From an uncultured Lachnospiraceae bacterium (GTDB taxonomy: Bacteria; Bacillota; Clostridia; Lachnospirales; Lachnospiraceae): 64,000 bases of DNA. The position numbers were made by a program, and so were the translations under genes. Shown here piece after piece: positions 17,602-27,400 of this stretch. A model generated the notes under the pieces. The model searched no databases, had not been told where the DNA came from, and saw only the letters and a list, made by a program, of their open reading frames with translations. Every line of letters begins with the position of its first letter. The first letter of the stretch is position 1. The DNA lies in contig CAMFDJ010000010.1 in the NCBI GenBank assembly GCA_945949085.1, forward strand, positions 1 through 64,000. The letters are read 5' to 3'.

Positions 17602-18519
17602 TCACTTCAGAAATCCGGAGATGATCATCTCCTGAGCTTCCTCTTCGGTCAGACCCAGCGTCTGCAGCTTTATGATCTGTTCTCCCGCAATCTTGCCGAT
17701 CGCTGCCTCATGGATCAGCTCTGCATCCAGATTTGCCGCTTCCAGTGCAGGACTTGCAAGTACACGTCCCTGATCCACTAGAATGGCATCACACTCGGAA
17801 TGTCCGTGACAACGGCTGTTGCCTTTGATCACAGAATCAAATTCCTGATAAGAATTGCCTCTTGCCACCGAACGGGAGATCAGATCCACTGCCGCATCAT
17901 CTCCGTTCATCTCCACAACAAAATCGGTCTTTGCCCTGTCCTCTCCGTTTGTCATGATTCGCTCTCTGACGATCAGTTTTGCCCTTGCATCCAGTTTTGC
18001 TGCTGTCTTACGGACCGTGGAGTCCACGCCGCCAAGCTGCACCGTATCCATCTCCAGATAGGCATCTTCTTTTAAATAGGCATCTGTTACCGGATCGATC
18101 CGGCGAAAAGCTTTGCCTTTTCCCGTGCCGAGGTGTTTTTCCTGATAGAGCACGCGCGCGCCCTTCTCCAGATAGAATCTGTGGATGCCGTTATGCTTTG
18201 CCTCCCCTTCATTATCGGCATGGATCCCGCAGCCTGCCACAATCGTGACATCCGCGCCCTCGCCCACAAAAAAGTCATTATAGACAAGATCACTCACATT
18301 GCTTCTTGTCACGCAGGCAGGAATGAAGACTTTCTCTCCCTTTGTCTGCGGTGCAATATGAATCTCAATGCCGGATCCGTCTTCCTTGGACACAATCTGT
18401 ATATGCTCCGTGGACTGTCTGCCGACACAGCCGCCATCCTCGCGGATGTTGTATGCTCCTTTGAATTCACCGTTATAATCGGATACTTCCTTTAATAATT
18501 GCTCTGTAATCTGATTCAT
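17602..18519 (-). CDS. smsB: SufB/SufD-like Fe-S scaffold, minimal (SmsB) type
   Basis: 305 residues, far shorter than SufB (near 490) or SufD (near 420). It is essentially the beta-helix core of the family (DLVYNDFFVGEGADVTIVAGCGIH, then SRSVARGNSYQEFDSVIKGNSRCHGHSECDAILVDQG). The Cys and His residues in CHGHSEC and GCGIHAD are candidate cluster ligands. It follows a SufC-like ATPase by 30 bases and there is no SufS, SufU, SufE or SufD nearby. That is the two-gene SUF-like minimal system reported in archaea and anaerobic Clostridia. The likely role is assembly of Fe-S clusters with the ATPase. Annotation pipelines often call it SufB or SufD. Confidence 0.85.
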   Translation of the reverse strand: MNQITEQLLKEVSDYNGEFKGAYNIREDGGCVGRQSTEHIQIVSKEDGSGIEIHIAPQTKGEKVFIPACVTRSNVSDLVYNDFFVGEGADVTIVAGCGIHADNEGEAKHNGIHRFYLEKGARVLYQEKHLGTGKGKAFRRIDPVTDAYLKEDAYLEMDTVQLGGVDSTVRKTAAKLDARAKLIVRERIMTNGEDRAKTDFVVEMNGDDAAVDLISRSVARGNSYQEFDSVIKGNSRCHGHSECDAILVDQGRVLASPALEAANLDAELIHEAAIGKIAGEQIIKLQTLGLTEEEAQEMIISGFLK

Positions 18520-18549
18520 GCTATCTTCTTCGCACTCCTTTGATACGGA

Positions 18550-19266
18550 TTACTTCTTTTCCAGCGGACAGGCTGCTCTCTTTTCTCCTGCCAGAAGCTC
18601 CGGTAAAATCTCATCCTTCGGTCCGTGGGTACGCACTTTTCCCTTGGCGATCACGACAATCTCATCTGCAATCTCCAAAATGCGCTCCTGATGTGAAATA
18701 ATCAAAAGCGTGCCCTCCTGCTCTCTCTGGATATCCTGAAAGGTTTCCACAAGCTTGGAAAAGCTCCACAGATCAATTCCTGCCTCCGGCTCATCAAAAA
18801 TAGACAGCTTCGCTTTTCTGGCAAGCACAGTTGCAATTTCAATACGTTTCATCTCACCGCCGGAAAGCCCTGCATTGATTTCCCTGCCAATATATTCTCT
18901 TGCACAAAGACCGACCTTTTCAAGCAGGACGCAGAGCTTTGATTCTGTAAGCTTTTCCCCTGCTGCCAGATCCAGAAGATCACGCACCAGAAGTCCTTTA
19001 AAGCGCACCGGCTGCTGGAATGCATAGGCAATTCCTTTTTTTGCCCTTCCGGTAATGTCCATATCTGTGATATCTTCTCCGTCAAACAGAATTCTGCCGG
19101 AAGTAGGCTTTTCCAGTCCTGCAATCAGCTTTGCAAGGCTTGTCTTGCCGCCGCCGTTGGGTCCTGTCACCACGATCAGCTTTCCCTCTCCTACCGTGTA
19201 AGAGATATCCTGTATAATATTCTCGCCATCCGGTATATCCCAGGCGATATGTTCCAATGTCAGCAT
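18550..19266 (-). CDS. smsC: SufC-like Fe-S assembly ATPase (SmsC)
   Basis: 238 residues of a soluble ABC-type ATPase. Walker A GPNGGGKTS (residues 35-43), signature LSGGEMKR, Walker B LSIFDEPEAGID and the H-loop ISHQE are all intact. The Q-loop region AFQQPVRFKG is SufC-like. It partners the scaffold encoded 30 bases downstream and has no membrane permease nearby, which argues against a transporter. The frame extends to 19323, but ATG 19266 has GAGGT 6 bases before it and matches the SufC N-terminus. galE ends 17 bases upstream. Confidence 0.88.
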   Translation of the reverse strand: MLTLEHIAWDIPDGENIIQDISYTVGEGKLIVVTGPNGGGKTSLAKLIAGLEKPTSGRILFDGEDITDMDITGRAKKGIAYAFQQPVRFKGLLVRDLLDLAAGEKLTESKLCVLLEKVGLCAREYIGREINAGLSGGEMKRIEIATVLARKAKLSIFDEPEAGIDLWSFSKLVETFQDIQREQEGTLLIISHQERILEIADEIVVIAKGKVRTHGPKDEILPELLAGEKRAACPLEKK

Positions 19267-19283
19267 TTTGCTACCTCGCTCCA

Positions 19284-20282
19284 TCAATAGTATTTCTGTG
19301 CAAATCTCCAGGAATCCTTGCACATTCTCTCAAGGTCATACTGTGCCTCCCAGCCAAGCTCCTCCTTTGCCTTCTTCGGATTGGCATAGCAGGTCGCGAT
19401 ATCACCTGCGCGGCGCGGTTTGATCACATAGGGAATCTTAACGCCGTTGGCTGCCTCAAATGCCTTGACGATATCCAGTACGGAATAGCCGTTACCGGTA
19501 CCCAGATTGTAGATATTCACACCGGTAGCGCTTGTCACCTTATCCACTGCATTCACATGTCCCTTGGCAAGGTCCACTACATGGATATAGTCTCTTACGC
19601 CCGTTCCGTCCGGTGTGTCATAGTCATCACCGAACACGCCCAGCTCCGGCAGTTGTCCGACCGCTACTTTCATGATATACGGCATCAGATTGTTCGGAAT
19701 CCCATTCGGCTTCTCTCCGATCAGACCGCTCTCATGTGCCCCGATCGGATTAAAGTAACGGAGCAGTACCACGCTCCACTCCGGATCCGGCACACAGAAA
19801 TCGGATAAAATCTGCTCAAGCATCAGCTTTGTGCTGCCATACGGATTGGTCGTGCTTAAGGGAAAATCCTCCGTGATGGGCACCGTCTTCGGGCTGCCAT
19901 ATACCGTTGCAGAGGAAGAAAAGATGATCCGTTTGCAGCCATACTCATTCATCAGTTCACAAAGCTGCAGGGTACCTGTGATATTATTGTGGTAATACCA
20001 CAGGGGCTTTTGTACGGATTCCCCAACCGCCTTTAAGCCCGCAAAATGAATCACTGCATCAAATTTGTTTTCCTCAAACACAGGTCTCATCGATTCCTTA
20101 TCCAGCATATCCGCCTTGTAGAATTTCACATCCTTGCCTGTGATCGTCTTGATCTTGTCTACCACATCAATCTGCGAATTGAACAGATTGTCAAAGATCA
20201 CGACCTCATGTCCTTTATTCAATAATTCCACACATGTATGCGAACCGATATAGCCGGTTCCGCCCGTCACCAATATTTTCAC
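19284..20282 (-). CDS. galE: UDP-glucose 4-epimerase
   Basis: 332 residues, the normal GalE length. The NAD-binding GGTGYIG is at residues 7-13; SSSATVYG and the catalytic YGSTK segment are present. The enzyme interconverts UDP-glucose and UDP-galactose in the cytosol. The start codon is GTG at 20282, with an excellent GAGGAGGT site about 6 bases upstream. It is the first gene of a tight minus-strand run that continues into the Fe-S genes only 17 bases later, an unexpected pairing for galE. Confidence 0.96.
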   Translation of the reverse strand: MKILVTGGTGYIGSHTCVELLNKGHEVVIFDNLFNSQIDVVDKIKTITGKDVKFYKADMLDKESMRPVFEENKFDAVIHFAGLKAVGESVQKPLWYYHNNITGTLQLCELMNEYGCKRIIFSSSATVYGSPKTVPITEDFPLSTTNPYGSTKLMLEQILSDFCVPDPEWSVVLLRYFNPIGAHESGLIGEKPNGIPNNLMPYIMKVAVGQLPELGVFGDDYDTPDGTGVRDYIHVVDLAKGHVNAVDKVTSATGVNIYNLGTGNGYSVLDIVKAFEAANGVKIPYVIKPRRAGDIATCYANPKKAKEELGWEAQYDLERMCKDSWRFAQKYY

Positions 20283-20498
20283 GGTGATACCTCCTCTGTT
20301 TCTTTTTATTTTCTCAAAAACAATCCCTTTTCAGATCCTTTTATCATCATAATGTATCTTGCGCGGAAAATCCAGTCTTTTCCGTTTTTCTGTTTGTTCT
20401 GTCTGTTTTCTTTTCGATACTTCTCTCTGATACATTGCGCATCCTTCCTCCCTGTACTATAATAATTTGGGCGTTTGCGAAACGATCTATGATATACA

Positions 20499-20516
20499 AC
20501 AGCTTGCACAAGCTGT
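20499..20516 (+). promoter_or_regulatory. 18-base palindrome in the leader of the gene at 20561
   Basis: ACAGCTTG-CA-CAAGCTGT is a perfect dyad just downstream of a TATGAT/GATATAC -10-like region and 44 bases before the GTG start at 20561. It has the form of an operator for a dimeric repressor. The rest of the 278-base divergent region to galE shows no gene I can support. Confidence 0.45.
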
Positions 20517-20560
20517 ACAAATGACATTTCTTTCACGCAAAGCAAAAGGGAGGCTCCAAG

Positions 20561-20950
20561 GTGGCACAGGATTATATCATTTTTGACAGCAGAAAAATGG
20601 CAGCTTTTCAGCTGATCACCGATCTTTGTAAGGAATATCAGTTTACTGATGATTTTGCAAATACTCTTTGGAGCGGGCTTTTGGAAAACCCACTGCTCTA
20701 CGATGAATTCATCTACTTCATGCAGACAAAAGAACTGACAGGTGCCTTCACCTGCCAGGGATTTTCTATGTTTGACCTCTATTTCTACCAGCTCCGTCAT
20801 TACAATTTCCGTCATGATATCGGCAAAAACAGACCGGACTGTGACAAGGACAGGCTGATTTTAGAGGCATTCCACACCATGATCTGCCTGACAAAGGATC
20901 CTGCCACCTATGTAGCAAAACTCAGGGCGGAGCAGGGCATGGACTCTTAA
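20561..20950 (+). CDS. Conserved-looking small protein of unknown function
   Basis: 129 residues, soluble, acidic-aromatic (begins VAQDYIIFDSRKM as translated, then FQLITDLCKEYQFTDDFANTLW). I do not recognise a domain. The GTG start has a strong GGGAGG site 7 bases upstream, and codon use is like the neighbours, so the gene is probably real. It stands alone on the plus strand, divergent from galE and convergent with the next small gene, and has its own palindromic promoter element. Confidence 0.7.
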   Translation: MAQDYIIFDSRKMAAFQLITDLCKEYQFTDDFANTLWSGLLENPLLYDEFIYFMQTKELTGAFTCQGFSMFDLYFYQLRHYNFRHDIGKNRPDCDKDRLILEAFHTMICLTKDPATYVAKLRAEQGMDS

Positions 20951-20975
20951 TGCAGCATTTCACGTGTCCTTGCTC

Positions 20976-21287
20976 TTATCCCTGTTCCCAATAGTCTTTC
21001 CTGTTTTCATATTGTTCATTCAGCCACGCAGTCAGTGCATCTGCTCCGTCCTCATCAAAGGAAAATCGCTGTGTTTCCTTTTCTTCCTGCGTCTTTGCAA
21101 AGGCAAGCGGTCCTCTCCAGATCACACATTCCAGACAGGCATCCTTATTCTTGTCTTCGCTGCGATCAAAAAACACGTTTTTCTGCGGATAGCGGGCAAT
21201 GCGAAAACGCATGCCGCCATGACTGCCGTAAAAAGCTTCTCCATACTCAAAATAGTTGATCCGGTAAAAATCTGTTCTTTCTATCAT
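20976..21287 (-). CDS. Small protein of unknown function
   Basis: 103 residues, soluble (begins MIERTDFYRINYFEYGEAF; contains WRGPLAFAKTQEEKETQRFSF). Its start overlaps the stop of the upstream methyltransferase-like gene by 4 bases (ATGA), so the two are translationally coupled. AGGTGG lies 7 bases before the ATG. No domain is recognised. The coupling suggests the two products act in one process. Confidence 0.7.
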   Translation of the reverse strand: MIERTDFYRINYFEYGEAFYGSHGGMRFRIARYPQKNVFFDRSEDKNKDACLECVIWRGPLAFAKTQEEKETQRFSFDEDGADALTAWLNEQYENRKDYWEQG

Positions 21288-22276
21288 ACATCCACCACCT
21301 GTAATATCATTTCATAGCAGGCGCCGCGCGCCTCATCAAACGGCCAGTAAGCCGTGTATTCCGTGCACCTGCAAAGCCGGGCGCGAATATCACAAATCGC
21401 CTGATAGGCGCCTTCGATTGCCTCTCCGGGTAGCAGCGGCGCATCTTCAGATCTTGGAATAATCTCCGTTTTACAAAGGCTTCTGCGGTATTCATTCCCC
21501 AGAATCACTTTTTGCCTTGCGCTTCCCAATAATACATCATGCACCTTTGGAATGACAAGGCGGTTTCTTTGCATCAAAAGTGTATCGACGCACTGCCCTT
21601 TGTCATCCTGCCTGATACAGTCGCTATTCTGCGTGGCGCACCACATCCTCTGCGCAAGCAGATTTCGAAGCACATGATAGGGATAGGCAAACATCGTCTG
21701 CAGCTGACTGCACAAACCAATGCAGATACAGACGTCGGTCTGTGGAAGATTTTCCCAAAATCCCCTGCCGTCTTGTTTCCTGCTTTGTCCCATGCTTTGC
21801 TGTGTGATAGGTTTTCCCTCTTGTCCGCTGCGTTTTTCGAAATCATCCCCCGAAAAAAGCCGCGTCAGAAGCGTGATGGCATACTCGTCAAACGCTCTCA
21901 GATCCGGCCTGTCTGCCTGTCTGATATACCGAAGCAGCTGCTCACAAAAATCGCGGTAATCAGCCTCCTGTATTCCGTCAACACCGGCGACTCTGCAAGC
22001 GATATTCTGCCGTCTGCCAGCATGCAACCGGGCCTTAAGCAGAGAGGATGCGTCATTATCCAGAAGCGTGATATGCTCTGCACAATCCGCCAGTCTTTCC
22101 AAGTCGATGTCATGGCAGGCTCCCGCTCCGACAATGACAATTTCGCCACAATTTTGTCCAATCTGCTCCATGATAAAATCAGTGAGCTGTCTGCGATAAT
22201 CCTTCCATTTTTCCCATGTTCCCTCTACTCTGGACTGTCTGCTGATCTCATCATACAAAGAGATTCCCTCTCCCAT
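21284..22276 (-). CDS. Rossmann-fold protein, possibly SAM-dependent methyltransferase-like
   Basis: 330 residues. Near residues 45-75, GEIVIVGAGACHDIDLERL followed by EHITLLDND has the glycine-rich loop and acidic strand end of a nucleotide- or SAM-binding fold. The rest is not recognisable to me and contains a low-conservation looking insert rich in Gln, Arg and Ser (GQEGKPITQQSMGQSRKQ). No DNA- or RNA-methylation motif is seen. It is translationally coupled to the 103-residue protein that follows. The start was taken from the longest frame; the ribosome site is weak. Confidence 0.6.
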   Translation of the reverse strand: MGEGISLYDEISRQSRVEGTWEKWKDYRRQLTDFIMEQIGQNCGEIVIVGAGACHDIDLERLADCAEHITLLDNDASSLLKARLHAGRRQNIACRVAGVDGIQEADYRDFCEQLLRYIRQADRPDLRAFDEYAITLLTRLFSGDDFEKRSGQEGKPITQQSMGQSRKQDGRGFWENLPQTDVCICIGLCSQLQTMFAYPYHVLRNLLAQRMWCATQNSDCIRQDDKGQCVDTLLMQRNRLVIPKVHDVLLGSARQKVILGNEYRRSLCKTEIIPRSEDAPLLPGEAIEGAYQAICDIRARLCRCTEYTAYWPFDEARGACYEMILQVVDV

Positions 22277-22497
22277 GTCAATCTCCTCCGCTTTTTGTCT
22301 ATGTTATCATTCGAGGGGATACTTGACAAGAGTAGCCCTGCTCTTTCCGATCTTCCCACTCTTCTTCCTATGCTTCCTGTGTTTCCTTTGCAAGCCACTC
22401 TGCTTTCGTCCGTTCCCACGAAAGCAAAGTATCCGATGCCTGCCGTTTTGCGTCTGTGACGACCGGCAGTCTCCGACACCTGCTTTCCGCAGCTTCA

Positions 22498-24438
22498 TCA
22501 GAAAACGCTTCCCCGCTCCGGTATGCTGCGCTGCACACACAGCCGTCCCCAGCCGGTCAGGGCGCTCGGCAGTGCCTCCTCCCCGTCAAGCGGAATTGCC
22601 CCGTACTGTAGATATGCCTTGACCTTTTCTCCATACAGATAGGGGTCATTTTCCTTCACGATCCCCCACTCCATCAGAAGCGCCGCTGCCGCCGTCACAA
22701 AAGGCGTGGCATAAGAGGTTCCGCTGACGTTTTCCGGTCCGAACCTGCCCGGCACCGTAACTCCGACCCCAAGGGCCACCAGATCGGGTTTTGCAATCTG
22801 CCAGAGCCGCTCTCCTTCCTGCTGACTGTAATTGCCCCGCCCCGAAAAGGACGCATAGGCATCAAAACCGCCCCTGTATGCCCCCACGGAAATCACCTTC
22901 GAGGCGGTCGCCGGAATCGTCACAGTTCCGTAGGGATCGGGGCGCAGAAATCTCGTCGCACTGCTTCTGATGCTCTCCGCCGGGAGATACATCTGTATCT
23001 GCCCGTATTTTATGTCAACCGGTATCAGAATAATCTGCCAGATGCCAGTGTCAATATATTCCCCTGTGGGCGCAAACGACAGATACAGCTCTTCCTTTGT
23101 CCGGTAGGGCTTCGCCGTCCCGCTGAAAATCAATACCTGCGTCCCTGAGAGCACCGCGCTCTCTCTTTCTCCGTCTCCTCTGCCCGCCGGTATCATATGG
23201 CGCTCACCCGAAGGCGCAACAATAACGGCTTCGTACCGATCCGACGGATAAGACCATATCTGCAAAGAGAGGGTGCGCTCGTAGCTGCCGACCGCAAAGG
23301 ACACCTGTAAAAGCCCATTCTCCGTCTCCTTCAGATTGCCCGTGTAATGCCCGTCAGATGCACCCTCGTTTCCCATACCGACGCAGAATACGCTTCGTCC
23401 GACCTCGGCCGCATTGTCAATAAACCGTTCCAGAAGCGACGTTCCCTCATGACTGCCGTACGTGTTTCCGTAGCTCAAATTGACAGCCACCGGAAGCCCC
23501 ATCTGCTGCGCCTGCCTGACAACATAGGTAAATGCACGCATCAGATTACTGGTCAACGGATAACTGCTCTGGTTCTGTGTATCCAGTTTGACAATGACAA
23601 GACCGGCAGCGGGTGCGCCGCTCGCCGCGATCGCCGCCACCTTCGTCCCGTGGCCGGTCACATCCTGCGTCAGTCTGACAAACGGTGTCCCTGTCGCCTT
23701 ACTCCGGTCAAATTCCCCGAGGCTTTCATTGATCGCATTTGCATCGTACTGCGTCCCTGTCGCCTGGTCGTAGAGCAGGACAATGCGGGTGCTGCCATCT
23801 GCATTTCTGAACAGATCCAATGTATAATCAATGCCGGAATCAATGATGGCCAGCAACACTCCATTTCCACTGAGTCCTCCGCCTTCCGGCCGCAGCACCG
23901 GCAGAAAACAGGCTTCCTGAAGTCCTTCACGGATCTGCGGCAAAAGTCTCTTGGGCTGCTCAATATATTCAATCTGCGGCAGTGCGGCAAATGCCCGGAC
24001 AAGCCGCGCCGGAAGCGTCACGATCGCATATCCGGCAAGGAGAGGCTCCACAATCACCTCCTCGGAAGCAAGCCGCGTCAGATCGCCGCTGTATTTGACG
24101 ATCAGCTCCCAGATATCATCCGCCCTGTCATATCCGTCAAACAGACTGCTGCCTTCCAATTGCTCCGCACTTTGCTCCGTTTGCACCGATAATGCGAGTG
24201 CCAGGGAATCATCCATTTTCTGACTGCTGCCATCCATTCTGCTGCCATCCACTTTGCCTATCACGCTCCAAACCGGTCTATCCCCATTTGCAATCCGATT
24301 GCGCTGCGAAACAAATGAAATATTCCGAGACAGTGCAATTGGCATCTGCCTACTACCAACATATGCGGCAAAAAAAGAATTGCCCCAATCCCCTGAGGCA
24401 ACTCTTTTCAGTAATATACTGTTTGTGTATTGCTGCAT
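22498..24438 (-). CDS. S8 family serine peptidase (subtilisin-like, Csp-type)
   Basis: 646 residues with an intact catalytic triad: Asp200 in LAIIDSGIDY, His263 in TGHGTKVAAIA, Ser575 in VSGTSYATPFV; the oxyanion Asn is in VAVNLSYGNTYG. Large insertions between His and Ser match the Csp-type S8 peptidases common in Clostridia (the family that includes the spore germination proteases). The region VEPLLAGYAIVTLPARLV just before the core is the usual prodomain segment. There is no signal peptide. The first 95 residues are unlike the family, and the start at 24438 has only a poor ribosome site, so a later ATG is possible. It begins 45 bases after the giant repeat gene and may be co-transcribed with it. 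Confidence 0.85.
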   Translation of the reverse strand: MQQYTNSILLKRVASGDWGNSFFAAYVGSRQMPIALSRNISFVSQRNRIANGDRPVWSVIGKVDGSRMDGSSQKMDDSLALALSVQTEQSAEQLEGSSLFDGYDRADDIWELIVKYSGDLTRLASEEVIVEPLLAGYAIVTLPARLVRAFAALPQIEYIEQPKRLLPQIREGLQEACFLPVLRPEGGGLSGNGVLLAIIDSGIDYTLDLFRNADGSTRIVLLYDQATGTQYDANAINESLGEFDRSKATGTPFVRLTQDVTGHGTKVAAIAASGAPAAGLVIVKLDTQNQSSYPLTSNLMRAFTYVVRQAQQMGLPVAVNLSYGNTYGSHEGTSLLERFIDNAAEVGRSVFCVGMGNEGASDGHYTGNLKETENGLLQVSFAVGSYERTLSLQIWSYPSDRYEAVIVAPSGERHMIPAGRGDGERESAVLSGTQVLIFSGTAKPYRTKEELYLSFAPTGEYIDTGIWQIILIPVDIKYGQIQMYLPAESIRSSATRFLRPDPYGTVTIPATASKVISVGAYRGGFDAYASFSGRGNYSQQEGERLWQIAKPDLVALGVGVTVPGRFGPENVSGTSYATPFVTAAAALLMEWGIVKENDPYLYGEKVKAYLQYGAIPLDGEEALPSALTGWGRLCVQRSIPERGSVF

Positions 24439-24483
24439 GATTGCTCATGCGTAGATCAATTCCCAAATGCGGGAAATGAACCC

Positions 24484-27400
24484 TTACTCCATGGATGGGT
24501 AATCTTCAAAGTTCTCTTCCGGTTTCCTCGGTGGCAGCTCCTTGTAGCTTTCATCCAGGAAGCCCACGCTGTATGATCCCCCATCTCCACGCCATCCATA
24601 CTGCATATGGCCTCTGCACTGACTGATAGTCGTAGTCTTTTTGCTTGCATTTACAGGCAATTGCTCAACGACGTACTTGGATTTCATATCTGCCAGTTCA
24701 ATAACTTCCACGCCACGGCGATCTGGATCACCCTTTTCATATTGTGCGATGATGCCGTATTTCCCGTTGATCGTGGTTGCCGTTGTACTTGTAATGACAT
24801 CAACGTTACGCCATTCGTTTAATGCTTCGCTGCGGTAGATGCCGACAAACAGACCTGCTGCCCCGTACGCTCCGTATACATTTACCTGATGTACTTTATT
24901 TCCGCATACTTCGCCGTAATTGCATTCGCCGATGATACCGCCGGCCACCTGCTCACTTTGTACCGCAGACTCCCGGAACATTTTCGGATTCGTACTTGTA
25001 ATCGAACAATTATAAATGCCTCTGACCTGCTCACCAGCCTGCAGGCTGCCCTTTGCGGCATCAATTCCTGCTACGCCGCCTGCACACAAATAACCATATT
25101 CATCTGCCTGCTTGCATGTTTCGATGCTTGTTTTCTTTCCGATGCAGACATCGCTCAGGCGGCAGCTGTCAATCTTGCCCCGGTTGGTACCTGTCACACC
25201 TCCCATATAGAGCTCGTGCTCTGTATATTTGGTATAGCCCGAATCGGTAGTCACCTTTCCGCCGATTACCCGACAGTCGTTAATCTCACCGTTTGCTGCA
25301 TTCATACCCGCAACCAGTCCTATGCTTGCTGTCATTTTCACTCCCTTTGCATAAAGATCTGCCGTCGTATCCTGCCAGATCACATTGATACCATCTATCC
25401 TTGACGATTCAATTTGACCCGCATTGTACCCTGCAAGCGCTCCCACATAATCTGCGTCAGATGCAATCGTGCCGCTTTGCTGTATTTGTCCCACAGAAGG
25501 ACCCGTCAGAGAAAGCCCTGTTATTTTTCCGTAATTTTCATTTGTGATCACGCCGAAGTACCGGCTGTGCGCTCCGTTATTTCTGTTCTCGTTGCAGTAT
25601 GCTGTATTCAGGTGAACGAAAATGTTTCTGATTTCACCTCTGTTCTCGCCAAACAGCGGAACATTCGCAGAATCAATGCTGATTCCGTACTGTGTGCCCG
25701 GTGCGCACAGAAGGTATCCTTCCTCCCAGGTATCCAGGATCGGCTCCTTCAGATTGCCAAGCTTTATTTCGCCGGTAATATAGATACCGCGATACTCCGG
25801 ATAAGCCTTTAAGTAATCCAGTGCGATATCAAATTCAATCTTGTTTGATGCAGAAATCAGCTTTTTGCCGTCTACCGTTACGATCTTAAGCCAGTTTGCC
25901 GTCAAGAAGTCTGTATTCGGATTGATATCCCGGACTCTCGTATCCTGCTCCACCAGGAGTGTATAATAGCCGTAGTCTTCCTTTGGCACCTTCTTGCTCC
26001 AGTAGGAGAAGAGATACCCTTCTCTTGTCGGCTGTGCAATCTCGCCAAGTTTCAGATCGTCCTTCCTGCTGACCGGATAATGATACAGGTATACCGGTGC
26101 CGATCCGTCCTGCGTCTCGTACAGCGCTGCGCTAAAGATCCTTGTCTCGGCCGACCATTTCGCCTTCAGGCTGATATCACCTGCTGCATCTTTGGTCACA
26201 TGGACAAGGCCGTTGTCAAGCTTCTCAACGCCGACCGGCATTTCTCCTTCTCCGGTCCATTCCCAGCCTTCGAATGCCATGTTTTTGCACACTGCAGGCG
26301 AAATATTAAAGTCACTTCGGATCTGATAGGTGTCCGGATTATACGGATTTTCCGCTCCCTCGGCATCTCCTAAGTCATATGTAATGGAATAGGTATTTCT
26401 CTTCCACTGCAGGCGGTAGACCGCATCCTTCTCTCCGATTGTAATGGTATTGCCGCTGACAACAGTCTGCTCCGGATCGCTTGCATCATACCAGCCAACC
26501 GGATCACATCCGTCTTTGCTCAGTTTACTCATCAGTGGTAGCTGAAGGGTCTGTCCGTAATAGTAGTTGCCTGCCGGTGCAAAATCAGAACCTGTCACCG
26601 TACCGCCGGCAAAATCGTAGCCCAGATAGCTCTTATAAAGCGCATAGTCAAAGTAAATGATTGTGGAGCCATCCCCTGCAATCTGCGCCACCTGATCCAT
26701 CGGCTTTCTGTAGCCTTCCTTCACACCTTCCTGATACTCCGCTTTCAGCGCGCACGCTTCTTCTACAATGCTGCCCGCCTTCGCTTCCTTCCGCACACTG
26801 TACAGCGCATCATACGTTGTCGTATCCGTACCGGTCCGGTGCTCTTTCCGGTACATCACCGTATAGGCTACCGTCTTTGCTTCCCACTGCGGCTTGTAAC
26901 AAATATCCTGTGCCGGCATCGTTCCGGTAAAGCCCCGGAAGCTTCCGTCGTAGCCATCGCGCGAAAGCACGGGTGCGGTGATAGGCGCGCCGTATTTCAT
27001 ACTGCCTTCGGAATAGCCATTTCCCGACAGCGTTCCTTCTCCTGCATCCCATGAAAGAGTGTAGGTCTTTCTGCCATAATAATACTCGATCACGCCGCTC
27101 TCATCCTCAGGTACGGTGATCTGCTGCGCCTGCGGCGTTTCAAAGCCTTCAAACTCCTTCGGCTCCGGCGAAATGGTTTCACCCCTTTCCCCGTAGATCG
27201 TCTCGGATGCCGCCAGGCTGTAGCCCTGTCCATCCAAATCCTCGGTATAATATTCTACCCTTACAGCGCGCGTGTTATCGATCCGGTACTGCGCCTTTGC
27301 GCTAAAATCATGAAGCGGCATATAGCTTGGAATGTGCGCATTCCATCCGAGGAACGTATAGCCTTCCTTCTCCGGTTTAACAGTTTGTGCAATATCACCG

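Noticed and set aside
20306..20460. Short minus-strand frames between galE and the 20561 gene
   Set aside because: Lysine-rich low-complexity translations, overlapping frames and no conservation evidence; probably leader sequence.
24484..24600. LPXTG or SLH anchor at the end of the giant InlB protein
   Set aside because: The C-terminus is acidic and proline-rich with no sorting motif or hydrophobic tail.
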